Origin: Arachis hypogaea
Lineage: Eukaryota; Streptophyta; Magnoliopsida; Fabales; Fabaceae
Assembly (NCBI RefSeq): GCF_003086295.3
Contig: NC_092045.1
Coordinates: forward strand, 94,130,693-94,194,692
DNA: 64,000 nucleotides
Reading direction: 5' to 3'
Shown here: piece after piece, positions 1 through 10,146 of the stretch
Layout of the letters: each line of letters starts with the position of its first letter
Position numbering within the stretch: position 1 is the first letter of the stretch
Made by a program: the position numbers and the translations under genes
The notes under the pieces: generated by a model
Databases searched by the model: none
What the model was told of the DNA's origin: nothing
Seen by the model: only the letters and a program-made list of their open reading frames with translations

Positions 1-2
1 AG

Positions 3-800
3 TTTCCTACTAAGGATTCTGAGGAATCTGAGGCTCATACAGAGACCATAGAGATTCCATTAAATCTCCTTCTGCCATTCATGAGCTCTGACTATTATTC
101 ATCCTCTGAAGAGGATGAAGATGTGACTGGAGAGCAAGTTGCTCAATATTTAGGAGCTATCATGAAGCTGAATGCCAAGCTATTTGGTAATGAGACTTGG
201 GAAAGTGAACCTCCCTTGCTCATTAGTGACTTAGATACTTGGATTCAGGAAACTCTACCTCAAAAGAAACAAGATCCTGGCAAGTTCTTAATACCTTGCA
301 CCATTGGCACCATGAGCTTTGAAAAAGCTCTATGTGATCTTGGGTCAGGAATAAACCTTATGCCACTCTCTGTAATGGAGAAGCTGGGAAACATTGAGGT
401 ACAACCTGCCTTATTCTCATTACAATTGGCAGATAAGTCAGTAAGACAAGCTTATGGAATAGTGGAGGACGTTCTAGTAAAAGTTGAAGGCTTTTACATC
501 CCTGCTGATTTCATAATCCTAGATACTAGGAAGGAAGATGATGAATGCATCATCCTAGGAAGACCTTTCCTAGCCACAGCAGAAGCTGTGATAGATGTCA
601 ACAGAGGAGAGTTAGTCCTTCAATTGAACGGGGAATACCTTGTGTTTCAAGCACATGGTCATCCCTCTGTGACAAAAGAGAGTAAGCATGAAGAACTTCT
701 CTCAGTTCAGAGTCAAGAAGAACCCACACAGTCAAACTCTAAGTTTGGTGTTGTGAGGCCACAACCAAACTCTAAGTTTGGTGTGGAGACAACACACTAA
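3..800 (+). pseudogene. gag-protease polyprotein, C-terminal part (element C)
   Basis: The frame is open from the window edge and ends at a stop at 798-800. It covers an acidic linker (SSSEEDED) and a retroviral-type aspartic protease: the active site reads CDLGSGIN and the flap/C-terminal side reads IILGRPFLAT. The protease would cleave the gag polyprotein in the virus-like particle. The tail contains NSKFGV twice, which is the translation of the CTAAGTTTGGTGTT motif that recurs in non-coding parts of the same element. Normally RT would follow protease in the same polyprotein; here the frame simply stops. Element D has a closely similar protein at 28050-28727. Called a pseudogene because the element is incomplete, though this stretch has no internal stop. 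Confidence 0.8.
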
Positions 801-853
801 ATTGACTTGATCATCTTGTGGCTCCATGAGAGCCACTGTCAAGCTATTGACAT

Positions 854-883
854 TAAAGAAGCGCTTGTTGGGAGGCAACCCAA
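854..883 (+). other. Conserved post-pol motif (element C)
   Basis: A roughly 30-base block containing GCGCTTGTTGGGAGGCAACC, able to form a short TTGGG/CCCAA hairpin. It is nearly identical at 28904-28933 (D) and, inverted, at 14533-14562 (B). In B it follows the integrase stop, while in C and D it follows protease. The pol deletion in C/D therefore ends just before it. Confidence 0.7.
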
Positions 884-1033
884 TTTTATTTATCTAATTT
901 TATTTTATTTTGTTTTGGTGTTATTTTTGTGTTGAATTAGGTACATGATCATGAGGAGTCACAAAAAAATCAAAAAAATTAAAAACAGAGTCAAAAACAG
1001 AAGAAAAATTTTTTTTTCACCCTGGGGCAGCGC

Positions 1034-1290
1034 AGACTGGCGTTCAATGCCAGTAAGATGCATCTGGCTGGCGTTCAACGCCAGAACAGAGCATCTTTCT
1101 GGCGCTGAACGCCCAAAACAAGCAACAACCTGGCGTTTAACGCCAGGATGCGCACACAGAGGACAATCTGGCGCTGAACGCCAGAAACAAGCTTGAAACT
1201 GGCGTTCAACGCCAGAAACAAGCATCACATGGGCGTTTAACGCCCAGAACATGCACCAATGGGCGTTTGAACGCCAGAATGATGCATGAA
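1034..1290 (+). repeat. GGCGTT-AACGCC palindrome cluster (element C spacer)
   Basis: About nine imperfect palindromes of the form (C/G)TGGCGTTYAACGCCAG, 20-35 bases apart, with differing spacers between them. Each could fold as a hairpin in DNA or RNA. The spacers are unrelated to each other, so this is not a simple tandem repeat. Reading frames across it on both strands are by-products of the repeat. Confidence 0.85.
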
Positions 1291-1598
1291 GGCAATTTAC
1301 ACGCCTATAGGGTGAAGGAATGGTATTTCTTTTCACCTTAGGATCTGTGGACCCCACAGGATCCCCACCTACCTTTTCTTTTAATCCTAATCACACTCTC
1401 CTAATCCAAATCTCATTTTCAATGTCACACTTCCCAAAAACCTTCACCAATCACCTCAATTCCTCTTCCCAATTTCCCCATGCACCATTCACATCAACCT
1501 CCTCTTCCCCATAAACCCCACCTACCCTCATAAAATTCAAATTCATTTTCCCACCCTTTCCCACCCAAAATGGCCGAAACCTCACCCTCCCCCCTCCC

Positions 1599-1606
1599 TA
1601 TAAATA
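1599..1606 (+). promoter_or_regulatory. TATA box before ORF2 (element C)
   Basis: TATAAATA, 192 bases upstream of the ORF2 start, followed by a C/T-rich leader resembling a plant 5'UTR. Equivalent TATA boxes stand before ORF2 in B (13896-13903, minus) and D (29549-29556). This suggests an internal promoter for ORF2 separate from the LTR. Promoter activity is inferred. Confidence 0.55.
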
Positions 1607-1726
1607 CCTCTCTTTTCTTCTTCATTTTCACAACAAAAACCCCTTCTTCTCTCATATAGCCGAACCCCCTCCTCTCCTTCTCTACCAACATTCTCTTCTT
1701 CTTCTACTACTCTTCTTTTCTTTTTT

Positions 1727-1758
1727 GCTCGAGGACGAGCAAATTTTAAGTTTGGTGT
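1727..1758 (+). promoter_or_regulatory. Stem-loop plus AAGTTTGGTGT module before ORF2 (element C)
   Basis: GCTCGAGGACGAGC (a GCTCG/CGAGC stem) at 1727-1740 is followed by TTTTAAGTTTGGTGTGG. A related module (GCTTGGGGACAAGC, then TTTAAGTTTGGTGTTG) abuts the 3' LTR at 3925-3959. Function unknown; the LTR-adjacent copy takes the position of a polypurine tract. Confidence 0.55.
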
Positions 1759-1797
1759 GGTAAAAAGCCTAAGCTTTTTATTTTTCATTCACCATCA

Positions 1798-2936
1798 ATG
1801 GCACCCAAGACCGGAGTTTCCTCAAGAAAAGGAAAAGGGAAGGTAAAAGCTTCCACTTCCGAGTCATGGGAGAAGGAGAGATTCATCTCCAAGAGCCACC
1901 AAGACCACTTCTATGATGTTGTGGCAAAGAAGAAGGTGATCCCCGAGGTCCCTTTCAAGCTCAAAAAGAATGAGTATCCGGAAATCCGACATGAAATTCA
2001 AAGAAGAGGGTGGGAAGTCATAACCAACCCCATGCAACAAGTCGGAATATTGATGGTCCAAGAGTTCTATGCTAATGCATGGATCACTAGGAACCATGAT
2101 CAAAGTATGAACCTGAATCCAAAGAACTATCTCACAATGGTTCGGGGGAAATACTTAGATTTCAGTCCGGAAAATGTGAGGTTGGCGTTTCATTTACCCA
2201 TGATGCAAGGTGATGAACGCCCCTACACAAGAAGGGTCAACTTTAATCAAAGGTTGGACCAAGTCCTTGCGGACATTTGTGTGGAAGGCGCCCAATGGAG
2301 AGTAGACTCCAAAGGCAAACCAGTCCAACTAAGAAGACTGGACCTCAAGCCTGTAGCTAGAGGATGGTTGGAGTTCATCCAAAGATCCATCATCCCTACA
2401 AGTAACCGATCTGAAGTTACTGTGGATCGGGCCATCATGATTCATAGCATCATGATTGGAGAGGAAGTAGAGGTTCACGAAGTCATCTCTAATGAACTCT
2501 ACAAAATAGCTGACAAGCCTTCATACATGGCACGGCTAGCCTTCCCCCACCTCATATGCCATTTGTGCTACTCAGCCGGAGTTATCATAGATGGAGATGT
2601 CTCCATTGAAGAAGACAAGCCCATCACAAAGAAGAGGATAGAGCAAACAAGAGAAGTTCCTCACGACCCCAAGAAGAACATGAGGAAACTCATCATCAAC
2701 AAATGCCTCAAGGAATGCACTTTCCTCCCAACAACTATTGGGAGCAACTTAGTACCTCTTTGGAAGACTTGAGCCATAATGTTGAACAATTAAGGGTGGA
2801 ACACCATGAACACGCCCTCACTCTCCAAGAAATAAGAGAAAATCAAAGAGCAATGAGGGAGGAGCAACAAAGGCAAGGAAGGGACATAGAAGAGTTGAAG
2901 AACATCATTGGTCCTTCAAGAAGAAGACGCCACTAG
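1798..2936 (+). pseudogene. Athila-type ORF2 (element C), frameshifted
   Basis: A protein starting MAPKTGVSSRKGKGKVKAS: a basic N-terminus, a central region typical of the 'putative plant transposon protein' found in Athila-like elements (RRGWEV, SNRSEVTVDRAIMIHSIMIG), and a C-terminal coiled-coil-like stretch rich in Glu, Gln and Arg (EEQQRQGRDIEELK). The first frame is open from 1798 to a stop at 2770-2772. The expected C-terminus continues in another frame (2703-2936), so a frameshift lies near 2660-2710. Element B carries an intact relative (12628-13740, minus). In Athila elements this position is often called env-like, but I see no convincing membrane segment. Function unknown. Confidence 0.75.
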
Positions 2937-3959
2937 AGGTGGATTCATTCCTTGTTCTTTATTTTCTTTCTGTTTTTGGTTTTTAAGTATTATGTTTATC
3001 TATGTTTTTGTGTCTCTACTTCATGATCATTAGTGTGTAACCATGCCTTAAAGCTATGAATAAAATCCATTAGTCTTTCACCTCTCTTAAAAGAAAAATG
3101 TTTTAATTCAAAAGAACAAGAAGTACATAATTTTCGAAATTATTAGTGAATTTAATTTAATTATATTGATGTGGTGGCAATAATTTTTGTTTTCTGAATG
3201 AATGAATGAACAGTGCATATTTTTGATCTTGTTGTTTATGAGTGTTAAAATTGTTGGTGCTTGAAAGAATGATGAACAAAGAGAAATGTTATTGATGATC
3301 TGAAAAACATCATGAAATTGATTCTTGAAGCAAGAAAAAGCAGTGAAAAAAAAAAGTGGCGAAAATTTTAAAGCAAGGATCCAAGGCTTTGAGCATTAAT
3401 GGATAGGAGGGCCCAAGGAAATTAAAATCCAGGCCTAAGCGGCTAAATCAAAGCTGTCCCTAACCATGTGCTTGTGTCATGAAGGTCCAAGTAAAAAGCT
3501 TGAGACTGAATGGTTAAAGTTGTGATCCAAAGCTAAAGAGTGTGCTTAAGAGCTCTGGACACCACTAACTGGGGACTTTAGCAATGCTAAGTCACAATCT
3601 GAAAAGGTTCACCCAGTTATGTGTCTGTGGCATTTGTGTATCCGGTGGTAATACTGGAAGACAAAATGCTTAGGGCCACAGCCAAGACTCATAAGTAGCT
3701 GTGTTCAAGAATCAACATGCCTAACTAGGAAAGTCAATAACACTATCTGAAATTCTAAGTTCCTAGAGAAGCCAATCACTCTAAACTACAAAGGAAAAAG
3801 TGAGATGCCAAAACTGTTCAGAAGCAAAAAGCTACAAGTCCCGCTCATGTAATTAAGTTAATATTCATTGATATTTTGGACTTTATAGTATATTCTCTTC
3901 TTTTATCCTATTTGATTTTCAGTTGCTTGGGGACAAGCAACAATTTAAGTTTGGTGTTG
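2937..3959 (+). other. 3' non-coding region between ORF2 and 3' LTR (element C)
   Basis: AT-rich, without a long ORF. It shares long matches with B (11668-12627, inverted) and D (30619-31561), best around 3570-3770. It ends with the stem-loop plus AAGTTTGGTGTTG module (3925-3959) directly against the LTR. That module occupies the polypurine-tract position, although it is not a clean purine run. Confidence 0.7.
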
Positions 3960-5768
3960 TGATGAGCGGATAATTTATACGCTTTTTGGCATTATTTTTA
4001 TATAGTTTTTAGTAAGTTTGAGCTACTTTTAGGGATGTTTTCATTAGTTTTTATGTTAAATTCACATTTCTGGACTTTACTATGAGTTTGTGTGTTTTTC
4101 TGTGATTTCAGGTAAATTCTGACTGAAATTGAGGGATTTGAGCAAAACTCTGAAGAAGGCTGACAAAAGGACTACTGATGCTGTTGGATTCTGACCTCCC
4201 TGCACTCGAAATGGATTTTCTGGAGCTACAGAACTCCAATTGGCGCGCTCTCAACGGCGTTGGAAAGTAGACATCCAGGGCTTTCCAGCAATATATAATA
4301 GTCCATACTTTATTCGAAGAATGACGACGTAACTTGGCGTTGAACGCCAAGTACACGCTGCTGTCTGGAGTTAAACGCCAGAAAAACGTCATGATCCGGA
4401 GTTGAACGCCCAAAACACGTCATAACCTGGAGTTTGACGCCAAGAAATGCCTTAGCTCGTGGAATGATCAAGCTCAGCCCAAGCATACACCAAGTGGGCC
4501 CCGGAAGTGGATTTATGCATCAATTACTTACTCATGTAAACCCTAGTAGCTAGTCTAGTATATATAGGACATTTATCTATTGTATTAGACATCTTTGATC
4601 TCAGTTTTGTTTTATTCTTTATCTTAGGGGATCATTGATCACGTTAGAGAGGGCTGGCCATTCGGCCATGCCTGAACTCTTTGCTTATGTATTTTCAACG
4701 GTGGAGTTTCTGCACACCATAGATTAAGGGTGTGGAGCTCTGCTGTACCTCAAGTATTAATGAAATTCTATTATCTTTTATTCAAATCTCTATCTTATTC
4801 TTATTCCAAGATATTCATTCGTACCCAAGAACATGATGAATGTTATGAGTCAGATTACCCTCATTATCATTCTCACTTATGAACGCGCGTGATTGACAAC
4901 CACTTCCGTTCTACATGCAACAGAGCTTGAATGCGTATCTCTTAGATTCCCCAACAGAATCTTCGTGGTATAAGCTAGATAGATGGCGGCATTTATGAGG
5001 ATCCGGAAAGTCTCACCTTGTCTGTGGTATTCCGAGTAGGATCCTGGGAATCCAGAAAGTCTCACCTTGTCTGTGGTATTCCGAGTAGGATTCCGATAAT
5101 GAATGACTGTGACATGCTTCAAACTTTAACCTGCTGGGCGTTAGTGACAGACGCAAAAGAGGGATTCTATTCCAGTAGGAGCGGGAACCAACCGGTGATT
5201 AGCAGTACTGTGACAGAGTGCGTGCATTAGTTTTCACTGCGAGGATGGGATGTAGCCATTAGCCATGGGTGATGCCTCCAGACTGGTTAGCTGTGCGAGT
5301 GACAGCCGCACAGGGTATTTCCCCGAGAGGAAGAAAGTAGCCACAGTTGATGGTGAACCCCTATACAAAGCTTGCCATGGAAAGGAGTAAGAAGGATTGA
5401 GTAGAAGCAGTAGGAGGGCAGGCGTCCGAGAGCTCTACAGCATCTCCATCCGCTTATCTGAAATTCCCACCAATGAATCTGCATAAGTGTTCTATCCCTT
5501 TTATTGTTTAATTCCTTAACTTGCATTTTTCGAAAACCCATAAACAATTTTAATCTGCCTGACTGAGATTTGCAAGGTGACCATAGCTTGCTTCATACCA
5601 ACAATCTCTGTGGATTCGACCCTTACTCACGTAAGGTTTATTACTTGGACGACCCAGTACACTTGCTGGTTAGTTGAACGGAGTTGTGAATTCAACCAGT
5701 GCCATAATAATGATTTCATACAAAGACAAACAACTTGAAGAGAATATGGATCACAATTTCGTCCACCA
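3960..5768 (+). repeat. 3' LTR of element C
   Basis: It starts TGATGAGCGGATAATTTATA, like every other LTR of this group, and ends ...TTTCGTCCACCA. At 1809 bp it is longer than the D LTRs because of extra sequence near its 3' end and a ~48-bp tandem duplication (about 5002-5095). A TATATATA at 4559-4566 is the likely LTR promoter. Four palindrome units lie at 4331-4445. Immediately after it begins the pol of element A in the opposite orientation. Confidence 0.85.
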
Positions 5769-8700
5769 CTCCGCCAGCACATCTCTTAAAGAGATATGGT
5801 TCATCCCAGAGGTAGTACTTGGCATCTGAAATTAATTTTTTTCTCTGCACGTAGCTGTACTCTTTGGGAATGAACCTCACAGCTTTAAAATTTGCAATAT
5901 CTGCAAACCATGGAGCTTCCTGAATGGAAAATAGTTGCTCATCTGGGAAAGTCTCAGAAATCTCAGTAGAAGGGAGGGACGCCCCAGCTACTGGTTCTAT
6001 TCGGGACAGATGATCAGCTACTTGGTTCTCTGTCCCTTTTCTGTCTCTTATTTCTATATCAAACTCTTGCAGAAGCAACACCCATCTGATGAGCCTGGGT
6101 TTTGAATCCTGCTTTGTGAGTAGATATTTAAGAGCAGCATGGTCAGTGTACACAACCACTTTGGATCCCACTAGATAGGATCTAAACTTGTCAATGGCAT
6201 AGACCACTGCAAGTAACTCTTTTTCTGTGGTTGTGTAGTTCTTCTATGCGTCATTTAGAACACGGCTGGCATAGTAAATGACGTGCAGAAGCTTGTTATG
6301 CCTCTGTCCCAACACTGCACCAATGGCATGGTCACTGGCATCACACATTAGTTCAAATGGCAATGTCCAATCTGGTGCAGAGATGACTGGTGCTGTGACC
6401 AGCTTAGCTTTTAGGGTCTCAAATGCCTGCAGACACTGTGTGTCAAACACAAATGGTGTGTCAGCAGCTAACAGGTTACTCAGAGGTTTTGCAATTTTTG
6501 AAAAATCCTTTATAAACCTTCTGTAGAATCATGCATGCCCCAGAAAGCTTCTGATTACCTTAACATTGGCAGGTGGTGGTAATTTTTCAATTACCTCTAC
6601 CTTTGCCTTATCCACCTCTATTCCCTTGCTTGAAATTTTGTGTCCAAGGACAATCCCTTCAGTCACCATAAAGTGACATTTTTCCCAGTTTAAAACCAGG
6701 TTAGTCTCTTGGCATCTTTTCAGGACAAGTGCTAGGTGATTAAGACAGGAGCTAAATGAGTCTCCATATACTGAAAAGTCCTCCATGAAGACTTCCAGAA
6801 ATTTCTCTACCATATCTAAAAAGATAGAGAGCATGCACCTCTGAAAGGTTGCAGGTGCATTGCACAGACCAAAAGGCATTCTCCTGTAGGCAAACACGCC
6901 AGAAGGGCAAGTGAATGCTATTTTCTCTTGGTCCTGAGGATCTACTGCAATTTGGTTGTAGCCTAAATAGCCATCCAAAAAGCAGTAATAATCATGGCCA
7001 GCTAGTCTTTCTAGCATTTGGTCTATGAATGGTAAAGGAAAATGATCCTTTCTGGTGGCTGTATTGAGCCTTCTGTAGTCAATACACATGCGCCACCCTG
7101 TGACTGTCCTTGTAGGAACCAGTTCATTCTTTTCATTATGAACCACTGTCATGCCCCCCTTTTTGGGAACAACTTGGACAGGGCTCACCCAGGGGCTATC
7201 AGAAATCGGATAAATAATCCCAGCCTCCAGTAATTTAGTGACCTCTTTCTGCACCACCTCCTTCATGGCAGGATTTAGCCTCCTCTGTGGTTGGACCACT
7301 GGTTTGGCATTATCCTCCAATAGGATCTTGTGCATGCATCTAGCTGGGCTAATACCCTTAAGATCACTTATGGACCACCCAAGAGCTGTCTTGTGTGTCC
7401 TTAGCACTTGAATCAGTGCTTCCTCTTCCTGTGAATTTAAAGCAGAGCTTATAATCACTGGAAAAGTGTCACCCTCTCCCAGAAATGCATATTTCAGGGA
7501 TGGTGGTAGCGGTTTGAGTTCAGGCTTGGGAGGCTTATCCTCCTCCTGAGGAATTTTCGAAAATTCCTTTGCCTCCTCTAGTTCTTCCTGATCAGGCTGA
7601 GCATCTTTGAAGATGTCCTCAAGCTCTGATTCTAGGCTTTCAGCCATATTGATCTCTTCTACCAAGGAGTCAATAATGTCAGCGCCCATGCAGTCATCTG
7701 GTGTATCTGGATGCTGCATAGCTTTTACAGCATTCAACTTGAACTCATCCTCATTGACTCTTAAGGTGACTTCCCCTTTTTGTACATCAATGAGAGTTCG
7801 TCCAGTTGCTAGGAAGGGTCTTCCTAGAATGAGAGTTGCACTCTTGTGCTCCTCCATTTCCAGCACCACAAAGTCAGTTGGAAAGGCAAATGGCCCAACC
7901 TTGACAATCATGTCCTCAATTATGCCTGATGGGTATTTAATGGAGCCATCAGCAAGTTGGAGGCATATCCGGGTTGGTTTGACTTCTCCAGTCAACCCAA
8001 GCTTTCTGATAGTGGATGCAGGTATTAAATTGATGCTTGCTCCAAGATCACATAGGGCTGTCTTGGTGCAGGCACCTTCTAATGTGCATGGTATCATAAA
8101 GCTTCCTGGATCTTGAAGCTTTTCTGGTAAGCTCTTTAAAATGACTGCACTGCATTCTTCAGTGAGAAATACTTTTTCAGTTTCTCTCCAATCCTTCTTA
8201 TGACTTAAGATTTCTTTCATGAACTTAGCATAAGAAGGTATTTGCTCAAGTGCCTCTGCAAACGGAATCTTTATTTCAAGAGTCCTTAGATAGTCTGCAA
8301 AGCGGGCAAATTGCTTATCCTGTTCCGCTTGGCGGAGTTTTTGAGGATAAGGCATCTTGGCTTTATATTCTTCAACCTTAGATGCTGCAGGTTTATTCCT
8401 TACAGAAGTGGTTGAAGAAGCCTTGTTAGAGGGATTACTGTCAGCATTCTCAGGTGTCTGATTCTCCCCAGGCATCTGAACGCCAGGATTGGGTGGAAAT
8501 TGGGCGTTTAACGCCAACTTTTCCCCCTTTTCTGGCGTTTGAACGCCAGAACTGGGCAAGGAATGAGCGTTTAACGCCAGCTTTCCTTCCCTTTCTGGCG
8601 TTTGAACGCCAATGACATTCCTCTCTGGGCTCTTACTGTCCTCAGAGGGATTTTGAACAGTAGTTTGGTTGTCCTCTGTCAATTGTTCCTTGTTTGGCTT

Positions 8701-9648
8701 TTTACTTTTTTGAGCAGTGTTATTCAGGGTCTTCCCACTCCTCAATTGAACTGCTTGACATTCCTCTGTTATCTGTTTAGATATTTGCTGTTTTGCTTGA
8801 TTCAACTGCAGTTCTATGCTCTTGTTAGCAACTTTAGTTTCATAGAGCATCTCTTTAAAGTCTGCTAACTGTTCTGTCATCAGGAGCAATTGTTGATTAA
8901 GCTCAATTATCTGTTCTTGAGGACTAGGGTCAGTGACTACAGCCATGACTTCCTTTTTTGGAGAGAACTCATTGCTAGAGTACAAATATTGGTTTCTAGC
9001 AACAGTGTCTATAAGCTCTTGAGCTTCTTCAATTGTCTTCCTCATGTGTATAGATCCACCAGCTGAGTGGTCTAAAGACATCTGAGCTTTTTCTGTAAGC
9101 CCATAGTAGAAAATGTCTAACTGTACCCACTCTGAAAACATTTCAGAAGGACATTTCCTTAGCATACCTCTATACCTCTCCCAGGCATTATAAAGGGATT
9201 CATTATCCTCTTGTTTAAAGCCTTGGATGTCCAGCCTTAGCTGTGTCATCCTCTTAGGAGGGTAAAAATGATTCAGGAATTTGTCTGACAACTGTTTACA
9301 TGTCTTTATGCTTGCTGTAGGTTGGTTATTCAACCACCTTTTTGCTTGATCTTTTACAGCAAATGGAAACAATAATAGTCTGTAGACATCCTGATCTACC
9401 TCTTTATCATGTACTATGTCAGCAATTTGTAAAAACTGTGCCAGAAACTCAGTAGGTTCTTCCTGTGGAAGACCGGAATACTGGCAATTTTGCTGCACTA
9501 TGATAATGAGTTGAGGATTTAGTTCAAAGCTGCTTGCTTTGATGGGAGGTGTACAGATGCTACTCCCATATGCAGCTGTAATGGGGTTAGCATATGACCC
9601 CAGAGTCCTTTTGGACTGATTAATCCCACTTAAGTCCATAATGGACAA
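5769..9648 (-). pseudogene. gag-pol polyprotein (element A), interrupted
   Basis: The main frame runs 9648 to 6529 (1039 residues): gag with the retrotransposon capsid region (WERYRGMLRKCP), a linker carrying palindrome-derived peptides (GVQTPE, LALNA), an aspartic protease (CDLGASIN) and RT. RNase H continues at 6244-6450 and 5769-6207. Compared with B, there are two nonsense codons, at 6529-6531 (Gly codon to TGA) and 6244-6246 (Gln codon to TAG). The RT catalytic motif reads FMED at residues 954-957 instead of FMDD, so the second metal-binding aspartate pair is damaged. The start at 9648 is the first in-frame Met; a Met three codons later is also possible. Clearly non-functional. Confidence 0.88.
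8466..8616 (-). repeat. Palindrome units inside gag coding sequence (element A)
   Basis: Five GGCGTTTRAACGCC-type units lie within the open gag frame and are translated as alternating GVQTPE and LALNAH/LALNAQ peptides. B has the same array at 18421-18567. The repeat family otherwise found in non-coding spacers has here become part of a protein linker between capsid and protease. Confidence 0.8.
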
Positions 9649-10122
9649 AAGGGAAATGATAATGTTTGCGAGGAGATAAATTTTGTGTTTTTTTTTTTGA
9701 ATTTACGAAAAAAAATAGAATAAAATAAAATAAAATAAAAATTCGAAAATCAAAAAGATTTTGAAAACAGCAATTAAAAAGATCTGATTGAAAAATTTTT
9801 ATGAAAAAGATTTGATTTTGAAAAGAGGAAAGAGAAAAACACAAAAAGACACCAAACTTAAAATTCTTAGAAAATCAAACACACAGTTTTCGAAAATTTT
9901 TAAGGGAAAAACACAAAGAGGACACCAAACTTAGAATTTTTATAAATCAAAAAGGGACTAAGAACATGCAAAATTCGAAAATTAAAAGAAAAATAAAAGT
10001 ATGCAATTGACACCAAACTTAGAATATGAAACTAGACTCAACTAAAAGACTCTAAACCAACAAAAATAAAACAGTCCTAATCTAAGCAACAAGATAAGCC
10101 GTCAGTTGTCCAAACTCAACAA

Positions 10123-10140
10123 TCCCCGGCAACGGCGCCA
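10123..10140 (-). other. Primer binding site, tRNA-Asp type (element A)
   Basis: On the minus strand TGGCGCCGTTGCCGGGGA, complementary to the 3' end of plant tRNA-Asp, six bases inside the LTR edge. This is the usual Athila-type minus-strand primer site. Confidence 0.85.
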
Positions 10141-10146
10141 AAAACT

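Larger units (their letters stand above)
1..5768 (+). mobile_element. Element C: partial Athila-like Ty3/gypsy retrotransposon, pol-less type
   Basis: The 3' part of a plus-strand LTR retrotransposon; the 5' LTR and most of gag lie left of the window. In order it has the gag-protease end, a conserved GGGAGGCAACCC motif, GGCGTT-type palindromes, a TATA box, ORF2, a 3' non-coding region and a 3' LTR. No RT, RNase H or integrase lies between protease and ORF2, so it could not have moved without enzymes from another element. It ends at 5768 inside the pol gene of minus-strand element A, so it inserted into A. Layout and sequence match element D closely, which makes C and D one non-autonomous subfamily. 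Athila-like assignment is from ORF order and the similarity of ORF2 to elements A/B. Confidence 0.88.
5769..10146 (-). mobile_element. Element A: partial autonomous-type Athila-like element
   Basis: Internal region of a minus-strand element: leader (9649-10122), PBS (10123-10140), and gag-protease-RT-RNase H reading leftward until it is cut at 5769 by element C. Its 5' LTR (10147-11667) also serves as the 3' LTR of element B. Sequence is almost identical to B over the shared part. For example, the leader at 9760-10146 matches 19770-20156 with no difference that I could see. The rest (integrase, ORF2, other LTR) should lie left of the window beyond element C. Confidence 0.85.

Noticed and set aside
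1034..1290. CRISPR-like look of repeats with unrelated spacers
   Set aside because: Plant retrotransposon context, variable unit sequence and spacer length, and dispersal over several elements rule out a CRISPR array.
945..1357. Reading frames on both strands through the palindrome clusters (also near 14014-14473, 11159-11498, 31828-32070)
   Set aside because: Palindromes lacking stops keep both strands open; the peptides are translations of the repeat and have no conserved start.
10123..10140. Match to the 3' end of tRNA-Asp as a tRNA gene
   Set aside because: Only the terminal 18 bases match and they sit beside an LTR; this is a primer site, not a gene.
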